Shown here: piece by piece, positions 16,054 through 26,823 of the stretch
Numbering within the stretch: the first letter of the stretch is position 1
Layout of the letters: every line of letters begins with the position of its first letter
Assembly: GCF_916618955.1 (NCBI RefSeq)
Contig: NZ_OU745390.1
Span: 5,386,001 to 5,450,000, forward strand
DNA from: Pseudomonas sp. Marseille-Q3773
GTDB taxonomy: Bacteria; Pseudomonadota; Gammaproteobacteria; Pseudomonadales; Pseudomonadaceae
Direction of reading: 5' to 3'
DNA length: 64,000 nt
Notes under the pieces: model-generated
The model's input: only the letters and a program-made list of their open reading frames with translations
Databases searched by the model: none
What the model was told of the DNA's origin: nothing
Program-made: the position numbers and the translations under genes

Positions 16054-17505
16054 TCAGAAGCCGTTGGGGGCGCGGGTGTGCCAGTCGGTCACTTGCTGGT
16101 AGCGGTGCGCGACATTGAGCAGGCGGCCTTCCTGGAAGTACGGCGCCAGCAGTTGCACGCCGACCGGCAGGCCGTCGACGAAGCCGGCTGGCATCGACAG
16201 GCCCGGCAGGCCTGCCAGGTTGGCGGTGATGGTGTAGACGTCTTCCAGATAGGCGGCGACCGGGTCGCTGCTCTTGGCGCCGAGTTTCCAGGCCGGGTTT
16301 GGCGTGGTCGGGCCGAGGATCAGGTCGACGTCGTTGAACGCGGCCATGAAGTCGTTCTTGATCAGGCGGCGGATCTGCTGCGCCTTCACGTAATAGGCAT
16401 CGTAGTAGCCAGCCGACAGGGCATAGGTACCGACCATGATGCGGCGCTGCACTTCGATACCGAAGCCTTCGCCCCGGGAGCGCTTGTACAGGTCGGTCAG
16501 GTCTTTCGGGTTTTCGCAGCGGTAACCGAAGCGCACACCGTCGAAACGCGACAGATTGGACGAGGCTTCCGCCGGGGCGATCACGTAGTAGGCCGGAATG
16601 GCGTGCTGCATGTTCGGCAGGCTGATTTCCCTGACCACCGCGCCGAGCTTTTCCAGCTCCTTGACGCTGGCCTGGACCAGGTCGGCGATGCGCGGGTCGA
16701 GGCCGGCACCGAAGTACTCCTTCGGCAGGCCGATGCGCAGGCCCTGCAGCGAGGCATTGAGGCTGGCGCTGTAGTCCGGCACCGGCTCCTCGATGCTGGT
16801 GGAATCCTTGGCGTCGAAGCCGGCCATGCCTTGCAGCAGCAGGGCGCAGTCTTCGGCGGTGCGTGCCAGCGGGCCGCCCTGGTCGAGGCTGGAGGCGTAG
16901 GCGATCATGCCCCAGCGCGATACGCGACCGTAGGTCGGCTTGAGGCCGGTGAGGTTGGTCAGCGCCGCCGGCTGGCGGATCGAACCGCCGGTGTCGGTGC
17001 CGGTGGTGGCCGGCAGCAGGCGCGCGGCCACGGCTGCGGCCGAACCGCCCGACGAGCCGCCAGGGACGTGCTCGAGGTTCCACGGGTTCTTCACGGCGCC
17101 GTAGTGGCTGGACTCGTTGGCCGAACCCATGGCGAACTCGTCCATGTTGGTCTTGCCCAGGGTGACCATGCCGGCTTCGGCCAGCTTGGCGACCACGGTG
17201 GCGTCATATGGCGCCTTGAAGTTGTCGAGCATCTTCGAGCCGCAGCTGGTGCGAACGCCGTTGGTGCAGAACAGGTCCTTGTGGGCGATCGGGGCACCCA
17301 GCAACGCACCGCTTTCGCCGGCGGCGCGACGGGCGTCGGCAGCACGCGCCTGGCCCAGGGCCAGGTCTTCGGTGACGCTGATGAAGCTGTTGATCTGCGG
17401 GTCGAGCTGCTTGATGCGCGCCAGCAGGGCGCCGGTCAGCTCTTCGGAGGAAAACGACTTGTCGGCGAGTCCGCGGGCGATCTCGGCCAGGGTCAGTTGA
17501 TGCAT
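16054..17505 (-). CDS. gatA: Asp-tRNA(Asn)/Glu-tRNA(Gln) amidotransferase subunit A
   Basis: 483-aa amidase-signature subunit that hydrolyses glutamine and passes ammonia to GatB. The Ser-cisSer-Lys triad is visible as Lys76 (PIAHKDLFC), Ser151 ([10 protein letters not shown]) and Ser175 ([11 protein letters not shown]), with the same spacing as in characterised GatA proteins. It sits between gatC and gatB, 15 bp after gatC, in a typical gatCAB operon. Length is standard. Confidence 0.98.
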   Translation of the reverse strand: MHQLTLAEIARGLADKSFSSEELTGALLARIKQLDPQINSFISVTEDLALGQARAADARRAAGESGALLGAPIAHKDLFCTNGVRTSCGSKMLDNFKAPYDATVVAKLAEAGMVTLGKTNMDEFAMGSANESSHYGAVKNPWNLEHVPGGSSGGSAAAVAARLLPATTGTDTGGSIRQPAALTNLTGLKPTYGRVSRWGMIAYASSLDQGGPLARTAEDCALLLQGMAGFDAKDSTSIEEPVPDYSASLNASLQGLRIGLPKEYFGAGLDPRIADLVQASVKELEKLGAVVREISLPNMQHAIPAYYVIAPAEASSNLSRFDGVRFGYRCENPKDLTDLYKRSRGEGFGIEVQRRIMVGTYALSAGYYDAYYVKAQQIRRLIKNDFMAAFNDVDLILGPTTPNPAWKLGAKSSDPVAAYLEDVYTITANLAGLPGLSMPAGFVDGLPVGVQLLAPYFQEGRLLNVAHRYQQVTDWHTRAPNGF

Positions 17506-17520
17506 GGCAGGCTCTATCCC

Positions 17521-17808
17521 TTACTCGATGACTTTGGGTACCAGGTACAGACCGCTTTCGGTCGAAGGCGCGATGGCCTGGTAGGCGTCGCGCTGGTTGC
17601 TCTCGGTGACCTGGTCGGGGCGCAGGCGCTGGCTGGCCTCCAGGGGGTGGGCGAGGGGCTCGATACCTGTGGTATCGACCGCTTGCATCTGGTCGACCAG
17701 CCCGAGAATGCTGTTGAGGGCGTCGGTAATTCGTGGCAGTTCGCCATCATTCAGCCCCAGACGGGCCAGATGGGCGATCTTTTCCACGTCGCAGCGTTCA
17801 AGCGCCAT
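17521..17808 (-). CDS. gatC: Asp-tRNA(Asn)/Glu-tRNA(Gln) amidotransferase subunit C
   Basis: 95-aa small subunit that wraps around and stabilises the GatA-GatB interface. The start [20 protein letters not shown] is the conserved GatC N-terminus; the ATG at 17806-17808 follows GGAG. The C-terminal motif [16 protein letters not shown] and ending [11 protein letters not shown] are typical. First gene of gatCAB, divergent from mreB across about 200 bp. Confidence 0.96.
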
Positions 17809-17910
17809 GGGGATCTCCAGGGGAAACAAAGAACGGAATTTGGGTCCGCAGTGAGGAACATGTCAGCTTTCTGACGGTCTATCGGCCGCGATCATCTGCT
17901 GGCTTGCTCG

Positions 17911-19050
<1,140 letters not shown>

Positions 19051-19080
19051 TTCCGCTCGCTGTTCACGAGCGCCCGGTTT

Positions 19081-19137
19081 ACAGGTAGCACGCACAGTGC
19101 TACCTGTATGTGCTGGGCTGGCGCCCTTGTGGGCGCC
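19081..19137 (+). other. Two tandem stem-loops in the mreB-mreC gap
   Basis: Hairpin 1 (19081-19107): ACAGGTAGCAC, 5-nt loop, GTGCTACCTGT, a perfect 11-bp stem. Hairpin 2 (19120-19137): GGCGCCC, TTGT, GGGCGCC, a perfect 7-bp stem. Neither has a T-tract. They fill the gap between mreB and mreC and could cause partial termination, RNase processing or mreB mRNA protection (inference). Confidence 0.6.
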
Positions 19138-19215
19138 GTATCCATCAACCCGCAACCAGGCTGGTGCGTTGTCCCATGTCCAATGACCTCCTGAGTCGTC
19201 CACGAGGAACGGCCC

Positions 19216-20262
19216 ATTAAACCGCTTTTCTCCAAGGGCCCTTCGCTGGGCGTTCGCCTGCTCGTCCTGGTGGTGCTGTCGGTCGCGTTGATGGTGGTCG
19301 ACGCGCGCTTCGACGTGCTCAAGCCGGTACGCAGCCAGATGGGCCTGGTGCTCATGGAGTCGTACTGGATCACCGACCTGCCGCAGCGTGCCTGGCAAGG
19401 TGTGGCCGGCCAGTTCGGCAGCCGCACCGAACTGATCGCGGAAAACGAAAAGCTCAAGACCGAAGCCCTGCTGTTGCAGGGGCGCCTGCAGAAACTGGCG
19501 GCGCTGACCGAGCAGAACGTGCGCCTGCGCGAGCTGCTCAACTCGTCGGCGCTGGTCAACGAAAAGGTCGAAGTGGCCGAGCTGATCGGGGTCGACCCCA
19601 ACCCCTTCACCCACCGCATCCTGATCAACAAGGGCGAGCGTGATGGCGTGTTCCTTGGCCAGCCGGTGCTCGATGCGCGCGGCCTGATGGGCCAGGTGGT
19701 CGAGTTGATGCCCTATACCTCGCGGGTGCTGTTGCTGACCGATACCACCCACAGTATCCCGGTGCAGGTCAACCGCAACGGCCTGCGCGCGATTGCCAGC
19801 GGCACCGGTAACCCGGAGCGCCTGGAGCTGCGCCATGTGGCCGACACCGCCGATATCAAGGAAGGCGACCTGTTGGTCAGTTCCGGCATGGGCCAACGCT
19901 TCCCCGCCGGCTATCCGGTCGCCACGGTCAACGAAGTGATCCACGATTCCGGCCAGCCGTTTGCCATCGTGCGTGCCATCCCGACTGCCGCGCTCAACCG
20001 CAGCCGCTACATGCTGCTGGTATTCAGTGACCGGCGGAGCCCGGAGCAGCGTGCCACCGATGCTGCCATCGCCCAGGAAGAAGCTGACCGCAACGGCGCC
20101 TCGGCACCTGGCCAGCCGGCACCGGCAAACGGGCAAGGGGCACCCGCCGCTGGCACACCGGCGACATCAGCGGCCCCGGCAACTCCGACAGCGTCGCCAG
20201 CAGCCCCGGCAGCCGCACCCGCCACGCCGGCCGCCGCACCAGCTCATACCCGGAGGCAATGA
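19216..20262 (+). CDS. mreC: Rod-shape-determining protein MreC (probable ATT start)
   Basis: 348-aa inner-membrane, mostly periplasmic elongasome scaffold. The only start that preserves the full N-terminal anchor is ATT at 19216-19218, with GAGGA seven bases upstream: it gives MIKPLFSKGPSLGVRLLVLV, a basic cytoplasmic tip then a transmembrane helix to about residue 28. The next GTG (19270) would cut the helix in half. No ATG, GTG or TTG occurs between the upstream in-frame stop (19192-19194) and the ATT. A coiled coil follows (about 70-110), then the MreC beta domain (GVDPNPFTHRILINKGERDG). The last 50 or so residues are a Pro/Ala-rich tail. It overlaps mreD by 4 bases. Confidence 0.93.
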   Translation: MKPLFSKGPSLGVRLLVLVVLSVALMVVDARFDVLKPVRSQMGLVLMESYWITDLPQRAWQGVAGQFGSRTELIAENEKLKTEALLLQGRLQKLAALTEQNVRLRELLNSSALVNEKVEVAELIGVDPNPFTHRILINKGERDGVFLGQPVLDARGLMGQVVELMPYTSRVLLLTDTTHSIPVQVNRNGLRAIASGTGNPERLELRHVADTADIKEGDLLVSSGMGQRFPAGYPVATVNEVIHDSGQPFAIVRAIPTAALNRSRYMLLVFSDRRSPEQRATDAAIAQEEADRNGASAPGQPAPANGQGAPAAGTPATSAAPATPTASPAAPAAAPATPAAAPAHTRRQ

Positions 20263-20750
20263 TGGCTGTATCGCGCCGCAACCACGGCTGGGTCATCTGG
20301 CTGACGTTTGCCCTCGGCCTGCTGCTCAGTGTCTCGCCCATGCCGCAGTTCATGGAAGTGTTCCGGCCCATGTGGCTGGCCTTGCTGGTGTCGTTCTGGA
20401 CCCTTGCCGTGCCGAACAGGGTCGGCATGACCACCGCGTTCGTACTGGGCCTGGCCGAGGATGTGCTGTATGGCACCCTGCTCGGGCAGAACGCGCTGAT
20501 CCTCACCCTGATCACCTTCCTGGTGCTGTCTTTGCAACAGCGCCTGCGCATGTTCCCCATGTGGCAACAGAGCCTGGTGATCCTGGTGATCTTCGGCATC
20601 GCCCAGCTGATCCAGCTGTGGCTCAGCGCGCTGACCGGCAACCGCCTGCCGACCCTGGCGCTGGTCTGGTCGGCGGTGATCAGTGCCTTGCTCTGGCCAT
20701 GGATCAGCTTCGCCCTGCGCGACCTGCGCCGACGCTTGCATATCAACTGA
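20259..20750 (+). CDS. mreD: Rod-shape-determining membrane protein MreD
   Basis: 163-aa integral membrane partner of MreC in the elongasome. Five or so hydrophobic segments cover most of the chain, with the family motif GLAEDVLYGTLLGQNAL around residues 69-85. It begins with ATGATG, the first ATG overlapping the mreC stop (ATGA), so translation is coupled. The length matches MreD. Confidence 0.96.
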   Translation: MMAVSRRNHGWVIWLTFALGLLLSVSPMPQFMEVFRPMWLALLVSFWTLAVPNRVGMTTAFVLGLAEDVLYGTLLGQNALILTLITFLVLSLQQRLRMFPMWQQSLVILVIFGIAQLIQLWLSALTGNRLPTLALVWSAVISALLWPWISFALRDLRRRLHIN

Positions 20751-20783
20751 CGGCGCCGCCGCAACCGACAGGGAGTTGTCTGC

Positions 20784-21395
20784 ATGATCCCGCTATTCCT
20801 GGCTTCCGGCTCGCCCCGTCGTCGCGAACTGCTGACCCAGATCGGCGTGCCGTTCAGCGTCGTCAGTGCCCCTATCGATGAAACCCCGCTTGCCGGCGAA
20901 GGCGCCCCGGCCTATGTCGAGCGCCTGGCCCGGGCCAAGGCTACGGCCGGCCTGGCCAGCATCGCGGGCCCGGCGGTGGTGCTCGGGGCAGACACCGCCG
21001 TCGTGCTCGATGGCCGCATCCTCGGCAAGCCAGAAAGCCGCGAAGAGGCATTGGCCATGCTGGCCAGCCTGTCCGGCCGCGAGCATCAGGTGCTGACCGC
21101 TGTCGCCCTCGGCGATGGCCAGCGCATGCACAGCCTGTACGTGGCCAGCACGGTGCGTTTCCGCGCGATCAGCGCCGATGAAGCGCAACGCTACTGGGCC
21201 AGCGGCGAGCCGGTGGACAAGGCCGGCGGCTATGCCATCCAGGGCCTGGGCGCGGTATTCGTCACCGGCCTTTGCGGCAGCTATTCGGCGGTGGTCGGCT
21301 TGCCCCTCAGTGAAACGGCCGACCTGCTCGGCCAATTCGGCAGCGCCTGCTGGCAATCCCTCGCGCATTCGCCAGAGGTAACAAACCAGCGGTAG
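20784..21395 (+). CDS. maf: Maf-family nucleoside triphosphate pyrophosphatase (dTTP/UTP type, YhdE-like)
   Basis: 203-aa house-cleaning nucleotide pyrophosphatase. The N-terminal signature [12 protein letters not shown] carries the substrate-binding Ser/Arg residues; [17 protein letters not shown] and [13 protein letters not shown] are further Maf motifs, the last being typical of the dTTP/UTP subgroup. It lies 33 bp after mreD and before rng, the conserved mreBCD-maf-rng order of gamma-proteobacteria. The exact nucleotide preference is inferred from the subgroup. Confidence 0.93.
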   Translation: MIPLFLASGSPRRRELLTQIGVPFSVVSAPIDETPLAGEGAPAYVERLARAKATAGLASIAGPAVVLGADTAVVLDGRILGKPESREEALAMLASLSGREHQVLTAVALGDGQRMHSLYVASTVRFRAISADEAQRYWASGEPVDKAGGYAIQGLGAVFVTGLCGSYSAVVGLPLSETADLLGQFGSACWQSLAHSPEVTNQR

Positions 21396-21449
21396 CCAGC
21401 ACTGCATACGCCGTCCATCATTACAAAAGACCTTTGACGAGAGCCTGCC

Positions 21450-22907
21450 ATGAGTGAAGAGATCCTGATCAACATCACCCCGATGGAGTCACGCGTGGCG
21501 GTGGTGGAAAACGGGGTGCTGCAGGAAGTGCACGTCGAGCGTACCCAGCGCCGGGGCATCGTCGGCAATATCTACAAAGGCAAGGTGGTGCGCGTACTGC
21601 CAGGCATGCAGGCGGCGTTCGTCGACATTGGCCTGGAGCGTGCGGCATTCATCCACGCCTCGGAAATCTCCCAGCGCGAAGGTTCGGCGGTGGAGAACAT
21701 CACCGCACTGGTGCACGAAGGCCAGGCCCTCGTGGTACAGGTGACCAAGGACCCGATCGGTACCAAGGGCGCACGGCTTACCACCCAGCTGTCGATCCCG
21801 TCGCGCTACCTGGTATACATGCCGCGCAGCAGCCATGTCGGCATTTCCCTGAAGATCGAAGACGAAACCGAGCGCGAGCGCCTCAAGCAGGTGGTCAGCA
21901 ATTGCATGGACAGTGAGAACATCAAGGACGCCGGTGGCTTCATCCTGCGCACCGCTGCCGAAGGTGCGCGCGCTGAAGAAATCCTGCAGGACATTCGCTA
22001 CCTGCGCCGCCTGTGGGAGCAGATCGGCACGCAGATCAAGACTTGCGGTGCGCCCACGGTCATCTACGAAGACCTGGGCCTGGCCCTGCGTACCCTGCGC
22101 GACCTGGTCAACCCGAAGATCGAGAAGATCCGCATCGACTCGCGGGAAACGTTCCAGAAGACCACGCAGTTCGTTGGCGAGCTGATGCCGGAGATCGCCG
22201 ATCGCCTCGAACACTACCCGGGTGAACGCCCGATCTTCGACCTGTACGGCGTCGAGGACGAAATCCAGCGCGCCCTGGAGCGCAAGGTGCCACTCAAGTC
22301 GGGTGGCTACCTGGTGGTCGATCCGGCCGAAGCGATGACGACCATCGACGTCAATACCGGTGCCTTCGTTGGCCACCGCAACCTGGAAGAGACGATCTTC
22401 AAGACCAACCTCGAGGCCGCCACCGCCATCGCCCGGCAGCTTCGCCTGCGCAACATCGGTGGCATCATCATCATCGACTTCATCGACATGGAAGACGAGG
22501 AGCATCAGCGCCAGGTGTTGCGCACCCTGGAAAAACAGCTGGAGCGTGATCACGCCAAGACCAACATCATCGGCATCACCGAGCTGGGGCTGGTGCAGAT
22601 GACCCGCAAGCGCACCCGCGAAAGCCTTGAGCAGGTGCTGTGCGAGCCCTGCCTGGCTTGCCAGGGCCGCGGCAAGCTGAAAACCCCGGAAACCATCTGC
22701 TACGAGATATTCCGCGAGATCCTGCGCGAGGCCCGGGCCTACCAGGCCGAAGGCTATCGCGTGCTGGCCAACCAGAAGGTGGTCGACCGGCTGCTGGATG
22801 AAGAGTCCGGCAACGTGGCCGAGCTGGAGGCCTTCATCGGCCGAACCATTCGCTTCCAGGTCGAGTCGATGTATTCCCAGGAACAATACGATGTGGTGCT
22901 GCTCTGA
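21450..22907 (+). CDS. rng: Ribonuclease G
   Basis: 485-aa endoribonuclease of the RNase E/G family, acting in 16S rRNA 5'-end maturation and mRNA decay. It has the S1 domain near residues 35-120 (GNIYKGKVVRVLPGMQAAFV), catalytic acidic residues in DPAEAMTTIDVNTGAFVG and IIIIDFIDM, and the zinc-link motif CEPCLACQGRGK with its paired cysteines. Its length fits RNase G and not the longer RNase E. The ATG follows GACGAGAG. It is followed by yhdP, as in related genomes. Confidence 0.97.
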   Translation: MSEEILINITPMESRVAVVENGVLQEVHVERTQRRGIVGNIYKGKVVRVLPGMQAAFVDIGLERAAFIHASEISQREGSAVENITALVHEGQALVVQVTKDPIGTKGARLTTQLSIPSRYLVYMPRSSHVGISLKIEDETERERLKQVVSNCMDSENIKDAGGFILRTAAEGARAEEILQDIRYLRRLWEQIGTQIKTCGAPTVIYEDLGLALRTLRDLVNPKIEKIRIDSRETFQKTTQFVGELMPEIADRLEHYPGERPIFDLYGVEDEIQRALERKVPLKSGGYLVVDPAEAMTTIDVNTGAFVGHRNLEETIFKTNLEAATAIARQLRLRNIGGIIIIDFIDMEDEEHQRQVLRTLEKQLERDHAKTNIIGITELGLVQMTRKRTRESLEQVLCEPCLACQGRGKLKTPETICYEIFREILREARAYQAEGYRVLANQKVVDRLLDEESGNVAELEAFIGRTIRFQVESMYSQEQYDVVLL

Positions 22908-22995
22908 CTCCTTCTGAAATGCGCCGCGGGTGGGCCAGCGTGGCTCAACCGGTACTACCGGCAATCATCGCCAAACGACCTGGAGGGCCCTGGCC

Positions 22996-25900
22996 ATGGG
23001 ACGTCTGAACCGCGTTCTGGTCGCCCTGACCCGCTGGGGGCTGGGCATCTGCGCCCTGCTGGCAGTATTGGTGGCGCTGTATGTCAGCCTTGGCCGCGAG
23101 CTGGTGCCATTGGTGGCCGAGTACCGTGCCGATGTGGAAAGCAAGGCTGAACAGGCCCTGGGCCTGCCGGTGCACGTGGGTGGCCTGGAAGGCCGCTGGA
23201 GCGGGCTGGCGCCAATGTTGCTGGTGCGCGACCTGCAGCTGGGCGAGGGCGGCACGGCCCTGCGCCTGGACGAGGTCAAGGTAGTCCCTGATATCTGGGC
23301 CAGCCTGAGCGCACGCGAGGTGCGCCTGGCACGCATACAGCTGGGCGGCCTGCAATTGATCCTGCGCGAGAACGAGCAAGGCCAATGGGCGCTTGAAGGC
23401 CTGCCGAAGAAGGACGATGCGCCGCTCGACCCCGCCGAGCTGTTGCAGCGCCTGCGCCAGCTCGGCCGCATCGATGTGTTCGACAGCCAGGTCACCCTGC
23501 ACCCTTGGCAGCGCGACCCTCTGACCCTCACCTATGTCAGTGCCGGCCTGCAGGCCGGTGCTTCGCGCCAGGCCCTGGACCTGCGCGCGACCTTGCCCGA
23601 TGGCCAGCCCATGGCGCTGAACCTGCGCAGCCGGGCCTCGGCCAGTGCCTGGCGCGATGGCCAGATCGAAGCCTACCTCAGCTTGCCGCAGAGCGACTGG
23701 GCGCGTTGGCTGCCGCCACAGCTGCTGGGCCAATGGCATGCCGACGCCTTGCGGGCGGGGGGCGAGTTCTGGGTCGACTGGCAAGCCGGGCAGTTGCAAC
23801 AGGCCGTGGTGCGCCTCAATGCTCCGGCGCTGCAGGGCGCTTATGCCGGGCGCCAGGCAGCCAAGCTGAACAACCTGGCCCTGGGGGCCTGGTTCCAGCG
23901 CCGTGAGCAAGGCTTCGACGTGGTGCTCGATTCGCTGGCCATGGATATTGGCAAGACCCGTTGGGAATCGCACCTGCAATTGCAGCAACGCCCTGGCGAC
24001 AACCCTGCCGAGGAAAGCTGGCGGTTGCAGGCCGACCGCCTCGACCTCACGCCGCTGACCCCGTTGATCGATGCCCTGGCGCCACTGCCGGACAAGGTGA
24101 TGGCAGTGGTCGATGGCCTGAAGGTGACCGGCGCGCTGCGCAATGTGCGTCTGGAGGCCCGGCCCAAGGCCGAGGGAGACCAGCGTCTGCAGTTCGAAGC
24201 CAACCTGGACAAGGTCGGCTTCGACGCCTATCACAATGCCCCGGCTGCCGGTAATGTCAGCGGCAGCATCAGCGGTGACCTGGGCCACGGTGAGCTGCGC
24301 CTGGATACCGATGCGTTCATGCTGCATCTGTACCCGATATTCGCCAAACCCTGGCACTACCAGAAGGCCAATGCGCGCCTGACCTGGACCCTCGACCAGC
24401 AAGGTTTCACCTTGGTCGCGCCCTACCTCAAGGTGCTGGGCGAGGAAGGCAAGATCGCCGGTGATTTCCTGATCCGCCTGTTGTTCGAGGAAGGGCGCGA
24501 GGACTACATGGACCTGCGTGTCGGCCTGACCGAAGGCGATGGCCGCTACACCGCCAAGTACCTGCCCGAGGTACTCAGCCCGGCGCTCGACGAATGGTTG
24601 CGCAGTGCAATCGTCAAGGGCATGGTGGATGAAGGCTACTTCCTGTACCAGGGTTCGCTGAACCATGGGGTCGCGCCGGAAGCGCGCAGCATCAGCCTGT
24701 TCTTCAAGGTGCGGGATGCGGCGCTGGACTTCCAGCCCGGCTGGCCGCAGGTGCAGCACGTGGATGGCGACGTGCTGATCGAGGACAGCGGTGTGCGCAT
24801 CAAGGCCCAGCGCGGAGTACTGCTCGATACCAAGGTCAGCGATGTGAGCGTCGATATCCCGCACGTCGAGGCGGGCCAGCCCAGCCATCTGTACCTCGAT
24901 GGCGACTTCGATGGCAGCCTCGGCGATGGCCTGAAGATTCTCAAGGAAGCACCTATCGGCACGGGCGAGATCTTCGCTGGTTGGGAAGGCGAAGGGCCAC
25001 TCCTGGGCAAGGTCAAGCTTGATATTCCTCTGGCCCATGGGCAGCGGCCGAAGGTACAGGTGGACTTCACCACTCATGATGCCCAGCTGAAAGTCGCGCC
25101 GCCGAGCCTGGAGCTCAGCCGTCTGAAGGGCGACTTCAGCTTCGATTTCGACAAGGGCCTGAGCGGCAAGGGCATCAGCCTGCAGGCTTTCGGCAAGCCG
25201 GTGACGGCGCAGATTCGCGCCGAAGGCCAGCCCGGGCAGATGCAGACCCGCATCAGCGCCAATGGCCAGGTGTCGCTCAAGGCGCTGACCGACTGGTTGC
25301 AGTTCAAGCAGGCCTTGCCGGCCTCCGGCGAACTGCCGTACCAGCTGCAGCTGAGCCTGGGTAGCCGGGACAACCGCTTGAACGTCAACTCCAGCCTCAA
25401 GGGCGTGGCCATCGACCTGCCAGCACCGTTCGGCAAAACTGCGGCCGAAACCCGTGACAGCCGGTTCAGCATGACGTTGCAGGGGCCGGAACGGCGCTTC
25501 GATGCCGCATACGTCGACCTTGCCCGCTTTGCCTACGCTGCGCCGGCCGACAAGCTGGCCCAGGGCCGTGGCGAGCTTCTGCTGGGCACCGGCGATGCGC
25601 AGCTGCCGGCTGGCCAAGGCCTGCGTGTGCGCGGCCGCCTGGAGACGCTGGACCTGGCGCCCTGGCAGGAACAGGCCGCGCGCCTGGCTGGCGGCGACCC
25701 GGGTGGCAGCGCGCGGCAGAATCTGCAGGGTGTCGACCTGAGCATCGGCCAGTTGAAGGCGTTCGGCATGGACCTGAACCAGGCCGTGGTACGCCTGGCC
25801 CGCAGCGGCCCGGCGTGGGACGTGCGGCTGGACAGCAAGGAAGTCATCGGTAATGCCCGGCTGCCGGATGCCAAGGGCGCGCCACTGGTGGTGCGCATGC

Positions 25901-26823
25901 AGACCTTGCGCCTGCCGGCTGCCAGCGCTGCCGAACAGCAGGCGGAAGAAGGGCCGGACCCGTTGGCCGCGTTCGACCCGCGCAAGGTCCCGGCGCTGGA
26001 CCTGAGCATCGACAAGCTGTACCGCGGTGATGACCTGTTCGGCAGCGCATCGCTCAAGTTGCGGCCAACCGCGCGTGGCGTGACCGCCAGTGACATCGAC
26101 CTGGCCTTCAAAGGTCTGCATATCAACGGGGGTGGCGGCTGGGAAGGCGAACCTGGCAGCACCGGCAGCTGGTACAAGGGGCGTCTGGACGGCCAGAACC
26201 TGGCCGACGTGCTCAAGGCCTGGGGTTTTGCCCCTACCGTGACCAGCCGCGATTTCCGCCTGGATGTGGATGGCCGTTGGCCGGGTTCGCCGGCAGCAGT
26301 CAGCCTCAAGCGCTTCTCCGGCAGCATGGACGCTGCGCTGCGCACCGGCCAGTTCGTCGAGGTCGAAGGCAGCGCCCAGGCGCTGCGGGTATTCGGCCTG
26401 CTCAATTTCAACTCGATCGGGCGACGCCTGCGCCTGGACTTCTCCGACCTGTTCGACAAGGGCCTGGCCTACGACCGGGTCAAAGGCCTGCTGGTGGCCA
26501 GCGATGGTGTCTACGTGACCCGCGAGCCGATCGCGGTGACCGGTCCGTCGAGCAATTTCGAGCTGGATGGCACGCTGGACATGGTGAACGACCGGGTCGA
26601 TGCCAACCTGCAAGTGAGCCTGCCGGTGACCAACAACCTGCCGCTGGCGGCGCTGATTGTCGGTGCGCCAGCGGTTGGGGGGGCGCTTTTTCTGGTCGAC
26701 CGGCTGATCGGTGACCGCGTGTCGCGTTTTGCCAGCGTGCACTACCGTGTCGAGGGACCGTGGAAAGAGCCTAGAATCACATTTGTGAAACCGTTCGAAA
26801 AATCCCGTCAGGAGTCCCCATGA
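22996..26823 (+). CDS. yhdP: YhdP-family AsmA-like envelope phospholipid transport protein
   Basis: 1275-aa protein with one N-terminal transmembrane segment (about 16-36) and a very long periplasmic part of repeated beta segments, ending with a second hydrophobic stretch near LPLAALIVGAPAVGGALFLV. This is the AsmA-like YhdP/TamB architecture, long enough to span the periplasm. E. coli YhdP moves phospholipids to the outer membrane together with TamB and YdbH (established); the function here is inferred by homology. The ATG at 22996 has GGAGGG ten bases upstream and directly precedes the membrane anchor. The stop overlaps the next gene by 4 bases. Confidence 0.92.
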   Translation: MGRLNRVLVALTRWGLGICALLAVLVALYVSLGRELVPLVAEYRADVESKAEQALGLPVHVGGLEGRWSGLAPMLLVRDLQLGEGGTALRLDEVKVVPDIWASLSAREVRLARIQLGGLQLILRENEQGQWALEGLPKKDDAPLDPAELLQRLRQLGRIDVFDSQVTLHPWQRDPLTLTYVSAGLQAGASRQALDLRATLPDGQPMALNLRSRASASAWRDGQIEAYLSLPQSDWARWLPPQLLGQWHADALRAGGEFWVDWQAGQLQQAVVRLNAPALQGAYAGRQAAKLNNLALGAWFQRREQGFDVVLDSLAMDIGKTRWESHLQLQQRPGDNPAEESWRLQADRLDLTPLTPLIDALAPLPDKVMAVVDGLKVTGALRNVRLEARPKAEGDQRLQFEANLDKVGFDAYHNAPAAGNVSGSISGDLGHGELRLDTDAFMLHLYPIFAKPWHYQKANARLTWTLDQQGFTLVAPYLKVLGEEGKIAGDFLIRLLFEEGREDYMDLRVGLTEGDGRYTAKYLPEVLSPALDEWLRSAIVKGMVDEGYFLYQGSLNHGVAPEARSISLFFKVRDAALDFQPGWPQVQHVDGDVLIEDSGVRIKAQRGVLLDTKVSDVSVDIPHVEAGQPSHLYLDGDFDGSLGDGLKILKEAPIGTGEIFAGWEGEGPLLGKVKLDIPLAHGQRPKVQVDFTTHDAQLKVAPPSLELSRLKGDFSFDFDKGLSGKGISLQAFGKPVTAQIRAEGQPGQMQTRISANGQVSLKALTDWLQFKQALPASGELPYQLQLSLGSRDNRLNVNSSLKGVAIDLPAPFGKTAAETRDSRFSMTLQGPERRFDAAYVDLARFAYAAPADKLAQGRGELLLGTGDAQLPAGQGLRVRGRLETLDLAPWQEQAARLAGGDPGGSARQNLQGVDLSIGQLKAFGMDLNQAVVRLARSGPAWDVRLDSKEVIGNARLPDAKGAPLVVRMQTLRLPAASAAEQQAEEGPDPLAAFDPRKVPALDLSIDKLYRGDDLFGSASLKLRPTARGVTASDIDLAFKGLHINGGGGWEGEPGSTGSWYKGRLDGQNLADVLKAWGFAPTVTSRDFRLDVDGRWPGSPAAVSLKRFSGSMDAALRTGQFVEVEGSAQALRVFGLLNFNSIGRRLRLDFSDLFDKGLAYDRVKGLLVASDGVYVTREPIAVTGPSSNFELDGTLDMVNDRVDANLQVSLPVTNNLPLAALIVGAPAVGGALFLVDRLIGDRVSRFASVHYRVEGPWKEPRITFVKPFEKSRQESP

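Noticed and set aside
14597..17083. Apparent gatB extension into gatA (828 codons)
   Set aside because: The upstream part is an out-of-frame translation of gatA; the GatB N-terminus [14 protein letters not shown] is at 16042.
22945..26742. Very long open frame antisense to yhdP
   Set aside because: High-GC codon bias opens the opposite strand; the product is Gln/His/Arg-rich low complexity without any family motif, and yhdP on the plus strand is clearly real.
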